NCBI RefSeq assembly: GCF_000372725.1 | Contig: NW_005195301.1 | Span: forward strand, 559,151-623,150 | From: Emiliania huxleyi CCMP1516 | Lineage: Eukaryota > Haptophyta > Isochrysidales > Noelaerhabdaceae | DNA length: 64,000 bases | Direction of reading: 5' to 3' | In this document: positions 31,255 to 41,300 of the stretch, piece after piece | How the letters are laid out: each line of letters starts with the position of its first letter | How positions within the stretch are numbered: the stretch's first letter is position 1 | Notes under the pieces: generated by a model | Database searches by the model: none | Told to the model about the DNA's origin: nothing | The model's input: only the letters and a program-made list of their open reading frames with translations | Program-made: the position numbers and the translations under genes

Positions 31255-31689
31255 ATGGCCACTGTGCACGCCCCGCCGAGGTTCTGTATCGCCGGGATCC
31301 GGCACCCGACCGGCCAAGTCTGCTGCAATACTTCGTGCAGACTGTGCGGTGGCCACGGATGCTCCTCTGCACCTGGCGGTCCTCGACAGTGCTGCATGCC
31401 CGCGATCCTGCGTCAGCGGCGGGTGTGCCAGTCCGGTACAGACGTGGCCTGTGCCATTCCCGGGTCGGTGCAGACCTCGATGTCCACGTGTGCCGTGTGC
31501 TTCTCCGGCTTCTTCTCACCAGCCTCCTTACCGGACCGGGGCGCGAGCATCTCCACTCATTTGCTGAGGCCTCTTGGAGCCGAGGCACACCTTGCACTCA
31601 CCACCCAAGCAGGTAGCACAGTCACCTCGGCTGTGCGTGCTGACATACTCGATGGGCTGTCGCAGCTGCAACCGATCGCATCGATATAG
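31255..31689 (+). CDS. Cys-rich module, probable first exon of the following gene
   Basis: ATG at 31255. The first about 65 residues carry CCNTSCRLCGGHGCSS, then PGGPRQCC and CQSGTDVACA. This spacing of paired cysteines around CGG and PGG looks like a small secreted Cys-rich module; I recall similar ones in haptophyte and stramenopile proteins. The remaining sequence to the TAG at 31687-31689 is non-descript. The next gene continues in the same frame right after this TAG, so an intron probably removes the stop. No signal peptide precedes the cysteines. Confidence 0.45.
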   Translation: MATVHAPPRFCIAGIRHPTGQVCCNTSCRLCGGHGCSSAPGGPRQCCMPAILRQRRVCQSGTDVACAIPGSVQTSMSTCAVCFSGFFSPASLPDRGASISTHLLRPLGAEAHLALTTQAGSTVTSAVRADILDGLSQLQPIASI

Positions 31690-32919
31690 GTGACTCCCGA
31701 GCCATCGATAGGCTGGTTTGTCCGCAAGCTGGAGGGCACCCCACACTGGGTGCAGATTGTGGAGCTGTTCAACCAAACGAGCCGCGGGCAGCCGGGCTCA
31801 GGATGCACGCGGGACGAGCGCATGGAGATCACCAACCAGTCTTCGAAAAGCCCTTACTCGTGTCACGTTCGGCGCATTGTATTAACCCGAAATGTGGAGA
31901 ACGTCTACCTTGGGCCACTCATAGGAAAGTCGACGGAGCACAACCTACCCAAATTGCTGGCGCTACACAGCTGCATCGAGCAACTCGTCCGCCACGAAGA
32001 GCACGTGCGCCGAGGCATACGCTACGAGCAAGTGGTGCATTCGCGGCTCGACCGTGTGTGGATTGCCTCCCACCCTCCGGTGGCCGTTCTCGATCCCAAA
32101 TACGTGTGGATCCCAGGGGGTCAAGACTACCAAAGAGGCGTGTGCGACCGGCACGCGTTCATGAACAGGTCGTCGGCCCATGTCTACTTTCGGCGATGGG
32201 ACTTCCTCCTTGACGGGCGAGTCATGCGCATTGACAGCCAGTTTGCATCAGGGCGGCTGAATTCAATGCTACAGATGAACGATGAGAACTACCTTGCTGA
32301 CAGTCTCGCATTCTACCGCCTTCCGATCCGTCGCTTCCCGAGCGCCTCCTTCTTGGGTTGCTGCCCGCCTTCGCTCCATTCGTGCTTCCGTAGCCGATGC
32401 CTTCAACTGCAAGGGCTGCGATTGCCGAGGAAGGCACAGGGACTGTGCGCGGCGAGCGCCGTTAACGAGACATTCAGCCCTCCTGTGGGTGGTTCCCGTC
32501 TGCTGCGAGTCGGTGCCAAACTCGGAATAGGACGCAACCACTTGTTGGCCGCTCCAGATGAATGCGAAAGGCACGTTGGCACAAATGATCCGGCTGCGCT
32601 GGTGGCGGCGGCGCTAGCGAACAACTACTCAATCGCCGGCAAGTACCACATGGAGATGCACTGGGGCGTGCAGATAGCGTTCCTGCTCGAGTTTCCAAGT
32701 ACAAAATGGGTAACCGTTGCTGTGGCAGAGCCCAAGCACTGGCCACGAGTAGGTCTCGGAGGGGTCGGCTTGCGAATCGATGCGCGGACGCACGCCACGC
32801 TCATGAAGGTTGTGGAACTCATCGTGCCATGGTCGCCTCCACTCTTTTGCACAAATGCCACGACGAGTGAGACGGTAGCAGAAGAAGAATACTTCACATG
32901 TGGCACGGTAGACCGTTAA
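31690..32919 (+). CDS. Glycosyltransferase-like protein
   Basis: About 409 residues, open from just after a TAG; no ATG at the start, so the 5' boundary is probably a splice acceptor (ATATAG|GTG at 31689/31690). The core YEQVVHSRLDRVWIASHPPV, YVWIPGGQDYQRGVCDRHAF and SSAHVYFRRWDFLLDG (about residues 115-180) resembles a nucleotide-sugar-dependent glycosyltransferase family, with RLD in the place of a DxD metal site and a DRHA...R..AxxYFxRW block. The C-terminal about 150 residues are less conserved. It could act on surface or secreted glycans together with the preceding Cys-rich exon. The family call is moderate and the donor sugar unknown. Confidence 0.55.
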   Translation: MTPEPSIGWFVRKLEGTPHWVQIVELFNQTSRGQPGSGCTRDERMEITNQSSKSPYSCHVRRIVLTRNVENVYLGPLIGKSTEHNLPKLLALHSCIEQLVRHEEHVRRGIRYEQVVHSRLDRVWIASHPPVAVLDPKYVWIPGGQDYQRGVCDRHAFMNRSSAHVYFRRWDFLLDGRVMRIDSQFASGRLNSMLQMNDENYLADSLAFYRLPIRRFPSASFLGCCPPSLHSCFRSRCLQLQGLRLPRKAQGLCAASAVNETFSPPVGGSRLLRVGAKLGIGRNHLLAAPDECERHVGTNDPAALVAAALANNYSIAGKYHMEMHWGVQIAFLLEFPSTKWVTVAVAEPKHWPRVGLGGVGLRIDARTHATLMKVVELIVPWSPPLFCTNATTSETVAEEEYFTCGTVDR

Positions 32920-34515
32920 AGCATACACTTGTATGTTTGTACTTGTGCACTCTCTCCACCCGGCCATTCCAACGGCCAGGCCGCTCGCTTAAGGCTGATT
33001 GGCTAGACGAGCGGCCTACCTCCAACGGGGCGGTCTGGATCACGGGGGATGACATCCTGCCTCCCGGCACGCCGGGAGGAGGTGGGTGCTCCGCCGCCGG
33101 ACCGCCCTCTCCACCACCCTCGCCCAGGGATCTACAATGCTGTCTCAAGGTCCGACCTGTGGGCTCCGGCCTGCGCTCGGCACCGGGCACCGCCTCGGTA
33201 TACAAAATGCGCCTGCGGGCGGACCCTCACAGATCACAGATCACTTGTGCCTGGGGGCTGGGGCCTCTGCCCCCGCGGGGTCCGCGGGGCAGCGCCCTGG
33301 CGGGGTCTGTGGCACAGCGCCCCGCGTTTTGAGACAAAGGATTGTGTCGTGCCACATCCGTAAATTGAAGCCAAGAACGTCCGCCAAATCCGTGCTTTCG
33401 TGCTTTGGGAGCAACTGAGGGAAAGCCGCTGATCGAGCCCAGCGTGCCCGCGGCCGCCTCCCGCGCAGCACCGCCGCTGGGGACGACACGCTGCGGAATC
33501 GGATCGAGCCCATGCACCGGGCAAAGAAGGACGCTGCAGAAGCGGTTGGAGAGGCAGCCGGCGTCTGCCGTCACAACGAGTCCCAGCGCTGGTTGGACAT
33601 GCGCGTCGGCTCGCCCGAGGACTGCTATCGCGACCCTCCCGTCGTGCCGCAGCCTCCGACGAGCTCTGCAACCGAGGAGGGTGCGCCTCCCCTCACTGCT
33701 GGCCTGGCTGCGCACCGCCCCACAAAGCACCCCCTCGAGCATCTCTACAAGTACAAGTAGACGGGCGACCTTCTCCAAGTCGTCAACCCGGCGGCTCCGA
33801 CAAGACTTTAGCCTTGGCCACCCTCCTTGCGGAGCAGGAGGAGATCCGCTCTCGGTCGGCAACGTGGCAGCTAGTCGAGGGACTCGGTAGTTGTGACCCC
33901 CCTGAGTGAGGACAGGAGAGAGAGCTTTTGTGGTGCTGGTGTACGCAATAACGGGACAGGGTAGTCGTTCTCTCTAGCTCCCCTTCTAGCTCTTAGCATG
34001 AGCTGTGCCCTGTGTCCGACCCCTTTTGCGCAGCAACACCTTAAACTTTTAGGCCCTCCAAATTCGGGTCGGAGCGTAGCGGAGTGGGCCCCGAGTTTGA
34101 AAAGGGCGACGGACGCTTGCGTCCTAGCCTCCAACAACGCCTCCCCGGCGCAGAGGGGCCCCCGGAGGGATGCTCAATCGCTCCAAGGAAAGAAAGAAAG
34201 AAAACAGACACGCCAAACGAGGGATGGGACGAGGACAGGGTCCCCACCTGCACGAGCAGGATTTTGGAAGGACGATCAGGGGGACAGGTGGGGCTCTCCT
34301 GCTCCTGACAAGGGACACGACAGGCTCGCAGCGCGGTGCGCGGTGGACTCCCACATCCACTGGCGGTCTCATCTCAGTCTAGCGACCTGCCTCCAGCTTG
34401 TCGCTGGCAGTCTCTCCTACCACAGGCACACTGACACAGGGGTGGCAGGGGCGGCGGCACGAGTCTCAATCGCTCCACGCCGCGGTCCTATTGGTGCGCG
34501 TTTATCTCTTTTTGC
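32920..34515. other. 1.6-kb intergenic, no gene supported
   Basis: Contains the second copy of the CTCAAGGTCCGACC...GCGGACCCTCACAG block (33136-33244) and a GAAAGAAAGAAAACAGACAC repeat (34185-34232). Long GC-driven open frames exist but none shows family features. Confidence 0.45.
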
Positions 34516-37133
34516 ATGTCGGCCGCTGCTCAGAGCAAGAAGCGCCTCGCGCCCGACTCGCCGGGGGGCGAGCGGAAGCGCGCGAGCCTGGGCAAGGGCG
34601 GCTCCGACGTGCCGCACCTTGAGCGGAGAGCCTCTTCGGCCGCGCTCGCCGCCGCCGTCCGAGGCGCGTCCTTCGGCAGCTCTTCGGACGGCGCGAGCGC
34701 GTCGGCGCTGGCTCCGCGGTGCGCGGGCGCGCGGCTCGCGGCGGTGCGCGGCGAGTTCGAGATGTCGGTCGCCTCCTTTGCTGAGCAGCTCCGCGCCGCC
34801 TCTGGCGAGAAGGACAAGGGCGGCGAGCGGGGCGGCGCGGGCGAGGGCGTCACGTCCAAGGCGCTGGCCAAGTGGGAGGCGGGGCTCGCGCGCGTGCCCG
34901 CGAGGGTGCACGCGGTGTCGGAGAGGATGCACGCGCAGCTGCTCAAGCAGCTCGAGGAGGAGAGCGGCGGCGGGGACGTGGTGCAGCTGGTGCAAGTCTA
35001 CCCGCGCCAGGAGAGCACCGGCCGGGGCAAGAGGTGCGGGCGCCGGCGCCAGGACACGCCCACGACCCGTCCCTGGACACGCCCCCCATAGGAGAGCATG
35101 GTCGGGGCAGAGTTCCAGGCGCCCGTGCCAAAGTACGGAGCGGCGCCAAAGGCGTGCAAGAGGGACGAGCTCAGGCCGCGAGATGGCCCGAGGTGACGAG
35201 AGATGGTCAGTGAGTGGTAGGCGTGCGCGCGCAAGGACGAGCTCGTCTGGTCTCCGCGCGCCGCCGCGAGAGAAGGGGTCGACATCCCGGACTTCCTCGC
35301 CTCGGTGACGCCGCTGCCCGGGGGGAGGGGAGGGGGGGGGGGGGGGGCAACCCCCCTGCTCGATTTGAAGGGAGGGGAGGGGGGGGGAGGGGGGGGGGGG
35401 GGGCTTCTCCATTTTAAGGGGGGGGGTGAAAAATTTGGACCAGCCGGGCCTCCCCTTGTGGCCCCAATTCCCGGGGCCCCGGCGGCCTTTTTTTGGGGCC
35501 CGGGGGCGGGGGCCCCTGGGGGGGCGGCCTTTTCCGGCGCCCCACCCCAAAACTNNNNNNNNNNNNNNNNNNNNNNNNNNNNNNNNNNNNNNNNNNNNNN
35601 NNNNNNNNNNNNNNNNNNNNNNNNNNNNNNNNNNNNNNNNNNNNNNNNNNNNNNCAACAGGGGCGGACAGCCCCAGCCTGCCCGCCCCGGGGGCGGCCCT
35701 CCCCGGGGCCCCGGTTGGGGGGGGGGGGGGGGCGACCCCGCTGCTCGATTTGAAGGGGCGGGCTGAACAGCTTGCACCAGCCGCGCCTCCGCTCGTCGCC
35801 CCAGCTCCCGCCGCCCCGCCGCCCTCCTCCTGCGCCCCGCCGCCCGCCGCCCCGCCGGTGCCGCCCTCGTCCGCCGCCCCACCCCACACCTCGGCAAGCG
35901 CCACCCCGCCGCCCGCCCCAACCGCCCCGAACAGGTCAAGTCGCTGCTTGAAGGGGACCCGGCCCTCCCGTACGACGAGGAGGCGGCGCTGCACACGCTG
36001 GCCCTCCTCCGCTACCGCCGCGCCGCCGCCCTCGCCGCCCTCGAGTATTGCGTTGCGTGGCGCAAGGCGCACAAACCGCCGAGAGAAGGCCGAGAGAGGG
36101 GAATGGGGGGCACAGGGCGCCGCGTCGCTTGGCGGTCGGCGCTGCGCCTCTCGCCGCCCGCCAGCCTCGGGTCAACCAGCGGACTGTTTCGCTGGCTTGC
36201 TTTGGGTAGGCGCACACCTCTCGCCTCGCCGCCCTGCGCGCCTCGCATCAGGACGGAGGCCGCGTCGCCGCCGTCAAGGCGAGTCCTATCCTCTCTCCTC
36301 TCCTCGCTCCTCTCTTTCTCCTCTCCCCTCTCCCCTCTCTCCTTGCTCCGCTCTCCCCTCCCCTCCCCTCTCTCCCCTCTCCCCTCTCCTCTCTCCCCTC
36401 TCCCCTCTCCCCTCTCCCCTCTCCCCTCTCCTCTCTCCTCTCTCCTCTCCTTCCCTCCTCTCTCCTCTCCTCTCCCCTCTCCTCCTCTCCTCTCCTCCTC
36501 TTCTCCCCTCCCCCACCCCTCTCCCCTTGCGGCTGCCCGCCAGCCGCCCGCCGAAGTAACAAAGAGTCGTTCTCATTCACCGTCAAGGCCACGCTGTGGC
36601 TGTCCGCCCTGCGCGCCGCGGCGCGAGAACGCAAGGCGCGGGCGACCGCCGCAGGCGGGAGCCTCCTCGGAGCCCTCTCGGAGCCTTCCCGGAGCTGTCC
36701 TGTAGGTCGCGGCGGGCGACTGCGAGGCGCTGCAGGCGAGCGGACGACGTGCGGGGCGCGTCGCTGCACTTTGGCTGCACGTTGGGCCTGACTGCCGGTT
36801 TGTGTTTCTTCCTCCAGGCGGGGCTGCTGAAGCACGGAAAGGACTTGGCGGTGGTGCGGAGGACGCATTTGCGCGAGAGGACGGTCGGGCAGGTGGCGAG
36901 AGACGGCCGAGATCTAGCCGGCATCCGGCCGAGATCCAGCCGAGAGAAGCGTCCGGGGGAGGAGACCGAATTGCAACACTCGACTCAGCTGGATCTCGGC
37001 TGGATCTCGGCTCGATCTCGGATAGGTGGTCGACCTGTACTACCGCGCGCCGTGCGAGTACACCGCTTGCGTCGCCGCCGTCGAAGAGGACGTCGCCCCG
37101 CCGCCGAAGGAAGCGACGCCGAAGGTCAAGTGA
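34516..37133 (+). CDS. ELM2-SANT chromatin protein, multi-exon, interrupted by an assembly gap
   Basis: Exons: 34516-35010 (ATG at 34516), 35092-35163, from 35236, [gap], about 35940-36066, 36210-36278, 36588-36635, 36706-36735, 36818-36892, 37026-37133. The ELM2 domain is split over VGAEFQAPVPKYG, DELVWSPRAAAREKGVDIP and PYDEEAALHTLALLRYRRAA. The SANT domain is AAGDCEALQ / AGLLKHGKDLAVVRRTHLRE / RTVGQ / VVDLYYRAP, ending KEATPKVK. Proteins with this pair (MTA/MIER/RERE type) recruit histone deacetylases. All placed exons are multiples of three. Donors are GA (introns 35011-35091, 35164-35235), GC (36067, 36279, 36636, 36736) and GT (36893). The part between 35325 and 35940 cannot be trusted because of the N gap and a degraded duplicate beside it. 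Convergent with the reductase gene, stops 97 bp apart. Confidence 0.75.
35555..35654. other. Assembly gap (Ns)
   Basis: A run of 100 Ns between homopolymer-rich flanks inside the ELM2-SANT gene. The left flank is a poor-quality copy of the right flank (see findings). Confidence 0.95.
36283..36525. repeat. Polypyrimidine (CCTCT)n tract in an ELM2-SANT intron
   Basis: About 240 bp of CCTCT/CTCCTCT repeats with a strictly pyrimidine plus strand, filling most of the GC-AG intron 36279-36587. Confidence 0.9.
36900..37018. repeat. Inverted pair of short minisatellites in the last SANT intron
   Basis: GGCCGAGATCCAGCCGAGA (near 36930-36948) and related units on the left are inverted on the right as CAGCTGGATCTCGGC repeats (near 36980-37005). 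The unit differs at one base from the 22-bp minisatellite unit in the armadillo-gene intron. Confidence 0.8.
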
Positions 37134-37230
37134 AATTATGTGAATCGAAGGGCCCCCCCGCCGCGCGGGGCCGCGTGCGGCGTGGGCCGAGAGGACGTTT
37201 TCTAATTTGGAAGAGAAAGTCAAAACGCCC

Positions 37231-38731
37231 TCACCAAACGAACGGGATGAGCGCCCTCCGGTCGCGTGGGTAGTCCTCAAACTTTTGCAGATACCACAGG
37301 TGGTGGTGCAGCGCGCGCGGCCCGGTGTTGCACGCCTAGGACAAAGGCCCGGGCAGTGGTCGGTGGCCTCGAGGGCGGAGGTGGCGGCTCGAGGGCGATC
37401 GAGGCCGCGCGCGCCGTGAAGAGCGCGAATGCGAGACAACCGACCTGAAGCACGGCGTGTGCTGTGACGGCTACCGGGCGGCGCAGCGCCTCTCGTCTTC
37501 TCTTGCGATGGAGTCCGCTCACGTGGAACCGCGAGGCGACTGCGTAGCCGGACCACTCCACAATCTCGCCGAAGTAGTTTGCCGCGGAGACGTACTCAAA
37601 CATGCCGCCGCGCGGAATTTTGTAGCCCGTCTCGCCCGGCCTATGATCAAGGCGGGGGGACACGTCGCGGGCGCCACCGTCCGTGGTGGAGGATGACCCA
37701 AGGGGGCGGGTGGCCGGCGTAAGCTGCGGAGGATGCTGTCCGAGTGCAGGTTGACGCACCTGGCGATGATCGCCGCCCTGTGTGCGACCGCTTCAAAGGC
37801 CTCCGCCGCGACGTGTGAAGTGTGCGTCTTGGGTCCGTGGTTGTGTTTTTGTGTGAAGTGTGCGCATGGAGGTGGCTCTCGCGTTCGCCATTCCTGGGAC
37901 CCGGTGCTGCCCTCTGACTGGCTGTCGTCACTGCCCGTCCGTTCTCGACGGTCCGTGTGTGTGACCTTGGGCGCGGGGTCGTGCTTTCGTGTGAAGTGGG
38001 CGCCGCCCCCTTGACGGGCTCCGGCGGAGACGGCGGGTGAGGGCGCGTGTCCGCTATGTAGAGATATGGTGGCTGCACCAGCCAAAGAGCCAGATCGCGC
38101 CCCCGCAGGCGAGGAAGGCCCGGTCCGCTGCTGTGTCGAGCGAGAACACGTGGAGCGCCGTCCACAGCCGGCCTGCGCAGCGGGGACGGCTGGCTTGCGC
38201 GAGGAGAGGGGCTGGGAAGCGACGAGGAGGTCTGTTGCCTATTGTTTCACTAGCGTCTCTGCCACCTTGCAGGTACCCGTTGAAAAAGCAAAAGAGCGCG
38301 GCAAGCGAGCTGATGCCGAGCGGCATCGGCTTGCCGCCGCGGATGCGAAGCGGGTAGACGAACGATCGGTACGTGTAGTGCGTGAGGAACATACCGCCGA
38401 GCGCAAGGTTGCCCGGCGAGACGAGGCAGGTCGGGTTGGAAAACGGGAGGAGTGCGAGGGGCACCAGCACGGACCAGCTCTCCTGGAACATCCAGGCGAA
38501 CCACGCTGGCACCATCGGCCCCAGCCAGCGGGCGAAGGGCGCCGTGGCGGCGTACCGGCCGTACGCAGCAGCGATGCCGCCGCCCAACTCCACGAGAACA
38601 ACGGCGGCGCCGGTCGCGATCATCAGCCATGCGCACGCGGTGTGCAGATCTGCCTCGTGGCGGACGAGCGCGTCGATGGTCGTGCTGGTCTGGGCGTCGC
38701 CGACGACGATGAGAGCAAAAGGCGGGAGCAT
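37231..38731 (-). CDS. SRD5A: Steroid 5-alpha-reductase (3-oxo-5-alpha-steroid 4-dehydrogenase), six exons
   Basis: Exons 38266-38731, 38079-38172, 37715-37759, 37523-37640, 37415-37444 and 37231-37335 join to 285 residues; SRD5A proteins are about 255-300. The hallmark blocks are all there: [76 protein letters not shown] and [20 protein letters not shown] ending IPFVW. It should be an NADPH-dependent multi-pass ER membrane enzyme that reduces the delta-4,5 bond of 3-oxo-steroids, or the analogous enoyl reduction in sterol or lipid metabolism. Exon lengths 466, 94, 45, 118, 30 and 105 keep frame exactly. Introns 1, 2 and 4 have GT donors; introns 3 (CG|GC) and 5 (ACG|GC) have GC. The second intron contains diverged tandem copies of a GTGTGAAGTG-bearing unit. 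Confidence 0.92.
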
Positions 38732-39196
38732 GCTCGGGGGGGAGGTTTTGTTTTTTTCAGTGTTTGTGCCTCTAACGTAATTCCCGTAGGAGGACTCTGC
38801 TGACAGGGTTTGCGATGAGAAGCGACCCGATGGGTTTCTCGGAGGTTAGTGCACCACTAACCGCCAAGCGCAAGCGCTTTTTGAACCCCAGGGTTAGGGC
38901 TATCTTGCCCGCGTAGCCCGCGCTGGGATGTACGGGCTGTTTGCCGCCGGCGAGTTTATCCACAGCGCGCGTTTCTGTTTAAGTGAAGCACCAACACGGT
39001 GTATGTAGTACACACGGTACACACGCACTACTGGGAGTACCGACATGCAAGGCATCGGCTACGAGTACGAGTAAGAGCGAGCGTTCACCTCCAGCAGCGA
39101 GCTCGGAGCACGGAGCTCGCCACACGCCCACAGGGCCGACCACCATTGCACACGGCTCATGCGTAGCGGTGGTGTGGCCCTAGTGTTCGGCTAGCC
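38732..39196. other. Spacer between two minus-strand genes
   Basis: Contains small perfect hairpins (GGTTAGTG-CACC-ACTAACC arms at about 38845-38863; AAGCGC/GCGCTT near 38867) and no gene. The promoter of the reductase is expected here. Confidence 0.45.
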
Positions 39197-39739
39197 TCAG
39201 GGCGGCGGCTTCGGGCCGGTGTATTTGGGCGGGAAGGCGCCGAACTCCTTGAACTCTGCCTCTGCCGCCTTGACGAGAGGCCTGCCAATGAGCACGTTCT
39301 TCGTGACGAATCCGATGAGGCAAGCGGGCGCGATGTTATCGAAGCAGCCTGCGAGACACATCTTGCAGGTGTCGGGTGAAGGGCCGTCCAGGATCTCGAT
39401 GCAGCCAGTGATGCCTCTGAAGACCGGCGCCTTAGTTGTGATTGCGCGCCAGGTCCAGGCGTAGGGTCGCGCCGGGTCGATCGACACAATCTCGTCGTTG
39501 ATGTCAAAAGCCATGATTCTCGCGCCGTCTTTGGCAATCGGCCACGGCGAAGGGCCTCGGCCTTCCACCAGGACCTCCATGTGGCCGCCGTCAGCCTTCA
39601 GCCGCGTGAAAACGTCCCAAAGCACGTGCTTGGGCGCGGCGCAATCGAGTTCCCACGAGACGTTCGGCGAGTCGGGCGGCGCGCCACAGAAGGTGTAGCC
39701 CTCGTCCGCAGCCGTCAGGGGGATGATGGCGATCGTCAT
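39197..39739 (-). CDS. Small SRPBCC/polyketide-cyclase-like protein
   Basis: 180 residues from the ATG at 39739. SWELDCAAPKHVLWDVFTRL, WPIAKDGARIMAFDINDEIV and PARPYAWTWRAITTKAPVFR resemble the opening helix and strands of a START/SRPBCC lipid-binding fold ('W.v...a...vW..ft.l'). This is pattern similarity only. Five cysteines are present, including CKMCLAGC. No signal peptide or membrane segment. The ligand is unknown, and a hypothetical-protein call would also be fair. Confidence 0.5.
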   Translation of the reverse strand: MTIAIIPLTAADEGYTFCGAPPDSPNVSWELDCAAPKHVLWDVFTRLKADGGHMEVLVEGRGPSPWPIAKDGARIMAFDINDEIVSIDPARPYAWTWRAITTKAPVFRGITGCIEILDGPSPDTCKMCLAGCFDNIAPACLIGFVTKNVLIGRPLVKAAEAEFKEFGAFPPKYTGPKPPP

Positions 39740-40837
39740 GCCTGCGACCCTCTCTCGTCGTCTGTACCTGCACCCCACCGCGCGTTTCTTTTTATTTTGA
39801 GTCCAAGGGATCCAAAAGGAATTTTACAACAAAACTCCCCCGCTTTGAGTCCTAAAAGGAACTGAGGAATCGCCGGTGGCAGAGGCGGAGATGGCTAAAA
39901 GAACAGTATTTCCAAATAAGGCAGCTAACGCGGCCTCTGGTGGAGTCGGGACGTACGGGCTCACCGAAGGAAGGCCAGCCGCAGTGGCAACCGGACCACC
40001 ACGACCTTCGACAGGGAGGGTCACGCCTCCCCGAGCCTGGAGAGGAGCCGGCGGAGGGGGGGGGCGAGCCAGGGACGATAGAGAGGCCACGAGTGCGGGC
40101 ACGACTCGCCGACCAGGGAGAGCGGGCTCGACCTCCCTGGGAGGGGTGGCGACACGATCTAAGGCCGCCGTCCTCGCCCGGGGAGACCCCGGCCGGGCCG
40201 TCGACGCTCTCGGAGGCTGCGGTACCAGTCGGAGGTGAAGCGGAGGCAAGACCTCGGCCAAAGAAGAGACATCAGAAACGGCTACAGCGACCGTCAGGCG
40301 ACGCTCGGCTGGCGAATAAAAGAGCGAATCAGGGAGAACCGGAGCCCCGGGAAGTCGGGCAGTGGAACCCTGGGACGGGATGCTGAGTGAGGACCTGTGT
40401 ACGTGCGTGGTGTACAGCGTCGTGTCTACTAGCTCCGTGTAGAGGGGGCGTTCTGAAGTTAAGGGGAAACCCGGTACACGGAACCAACCCTCGGAGACCA
40501 GTGTTTACTTTACGGCCCTTTCCCTGCGAACGCGCACCCCCGGGGCTAGGGCTCTCTAGCCCGTAACCCGACACCGATCATCCGGCCCGCTGGGTGCGCT
40601 TCTTAGCTCCCTGGCCCTGGATGTGAGGTTGATAACTGCACTCCAAGTGCTCCAAGTGCCGCGCCTCGCAGATTCGTTTCTCGCGCCTGGGTCAGGCGCG
40701 CGGGGCATCCCCCGGGTCGCTCGCTCGCTCGACCAGCGATCCGAAGAGTGGCCGCTATGCGAAGGAAAGAGCGGGGCCCTCGACGCCTCGATCCGGCCCT
40801 CCGAGGGGGGGAGGGGGGGTCCCCAAAGGGCAAAGCG
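39740..40837. other. Intergenic, one short dispersed repeat
   Basis: Holds one copy (about 40577-40660) of the element that is inserted at 40985-41071, and a block around 40430-40570 with no similarity seen. Frames are open but featureless. Confidence 0.45.
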
Positions 40838-41300
40838 GTCCAAGCCTAAAGTCTGCACAGGTTAGTCAGGACACGATCCCGGCGTGAACACGACTAACTG
40901 ACGGATCCGCTCCTGACAGTGGCGTGGCACGCGCCGCGCTGCGGGGCGTGCGACTGTCTTTGTTTGAAGTTAAAAGTCGAATCATCCGGCCCGCTGGGTG
41001 CGCTTCTTAGCTCCCCGGCCCTGGATGTGCGGTTACTGACTGCACTCCAAGTGCTCCAAGTGCGAATCCAGGTCGAATCAGAGCGGCGTTGGCGTTTTTT
41101 GAGTTTTTTTCTCCCGGACCGCCCGTCCGGCACCGCTCCGGGACGCACGCCGGCGAAGCACCATCAAGCTGCTGTACGGCCCCGGCATCGCCTTCCCAGG
41201 CTTAGCTAGACTGAGAGATATTGTGAATATGGTTAGTCTCTACAATATATACATCGACACTGAACCTCCCAGAGCTCGTCCCGGTCCGTCACGGCCATCG
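40838..41300 (+). repeat. Direct repeat A (LTR-like), with an insertion
   Basis: About 463 bp from GTCCAAGCCTAAAGTCTG to GTCCGTCACGGCCATCG. It matches repeat B at 42279-42639 apart from the 87-bp insertion and scattered changes. It includes a conserved AT-rich block AGACTGAGAGATATTGTG ... CTCTACAATATATACA. Confidence 0.8.
40985..41071. mobile_element. 87-bp short insertion with 9-bp target duplication
   Basis: Absent from repeat B. It is flanked by GTCGAATCA at 40976-40984 and 41072-41080, where repeat B has a single GTCGAATCA. The body (TCCGGCCCGCTGGGTGCGCT ... CTCCAAGTGCGAATCCAG) recurs near 40577-40660. Its central block TGACTGCACTCCAAGTGCTC also recurs near 15865 and, diverged, near 63200. 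Confidence 0.8.

Noticed and set aside
36103..36868. Ser/Leu/Pro-rich and Glu/Arg-rich frames over the pyrimidine tract
   Set aside because: Simple translations of (CCTCT)n; the tract lies in an intron of the ELM2-SANT gene.
39876..40386. Open frames at 39.9-40.4 kb as genes
   Set aside because: Gly/Ala/Arg-rich, no motif, overlapping frames of equal quality and no start context.
40985..41071. Firm 5S-rRNA-derived SINE call for the 87-bp element
   Set aside because: Similarity is limited to a few short words; not enough without alignment to the organism's own 5S gene.
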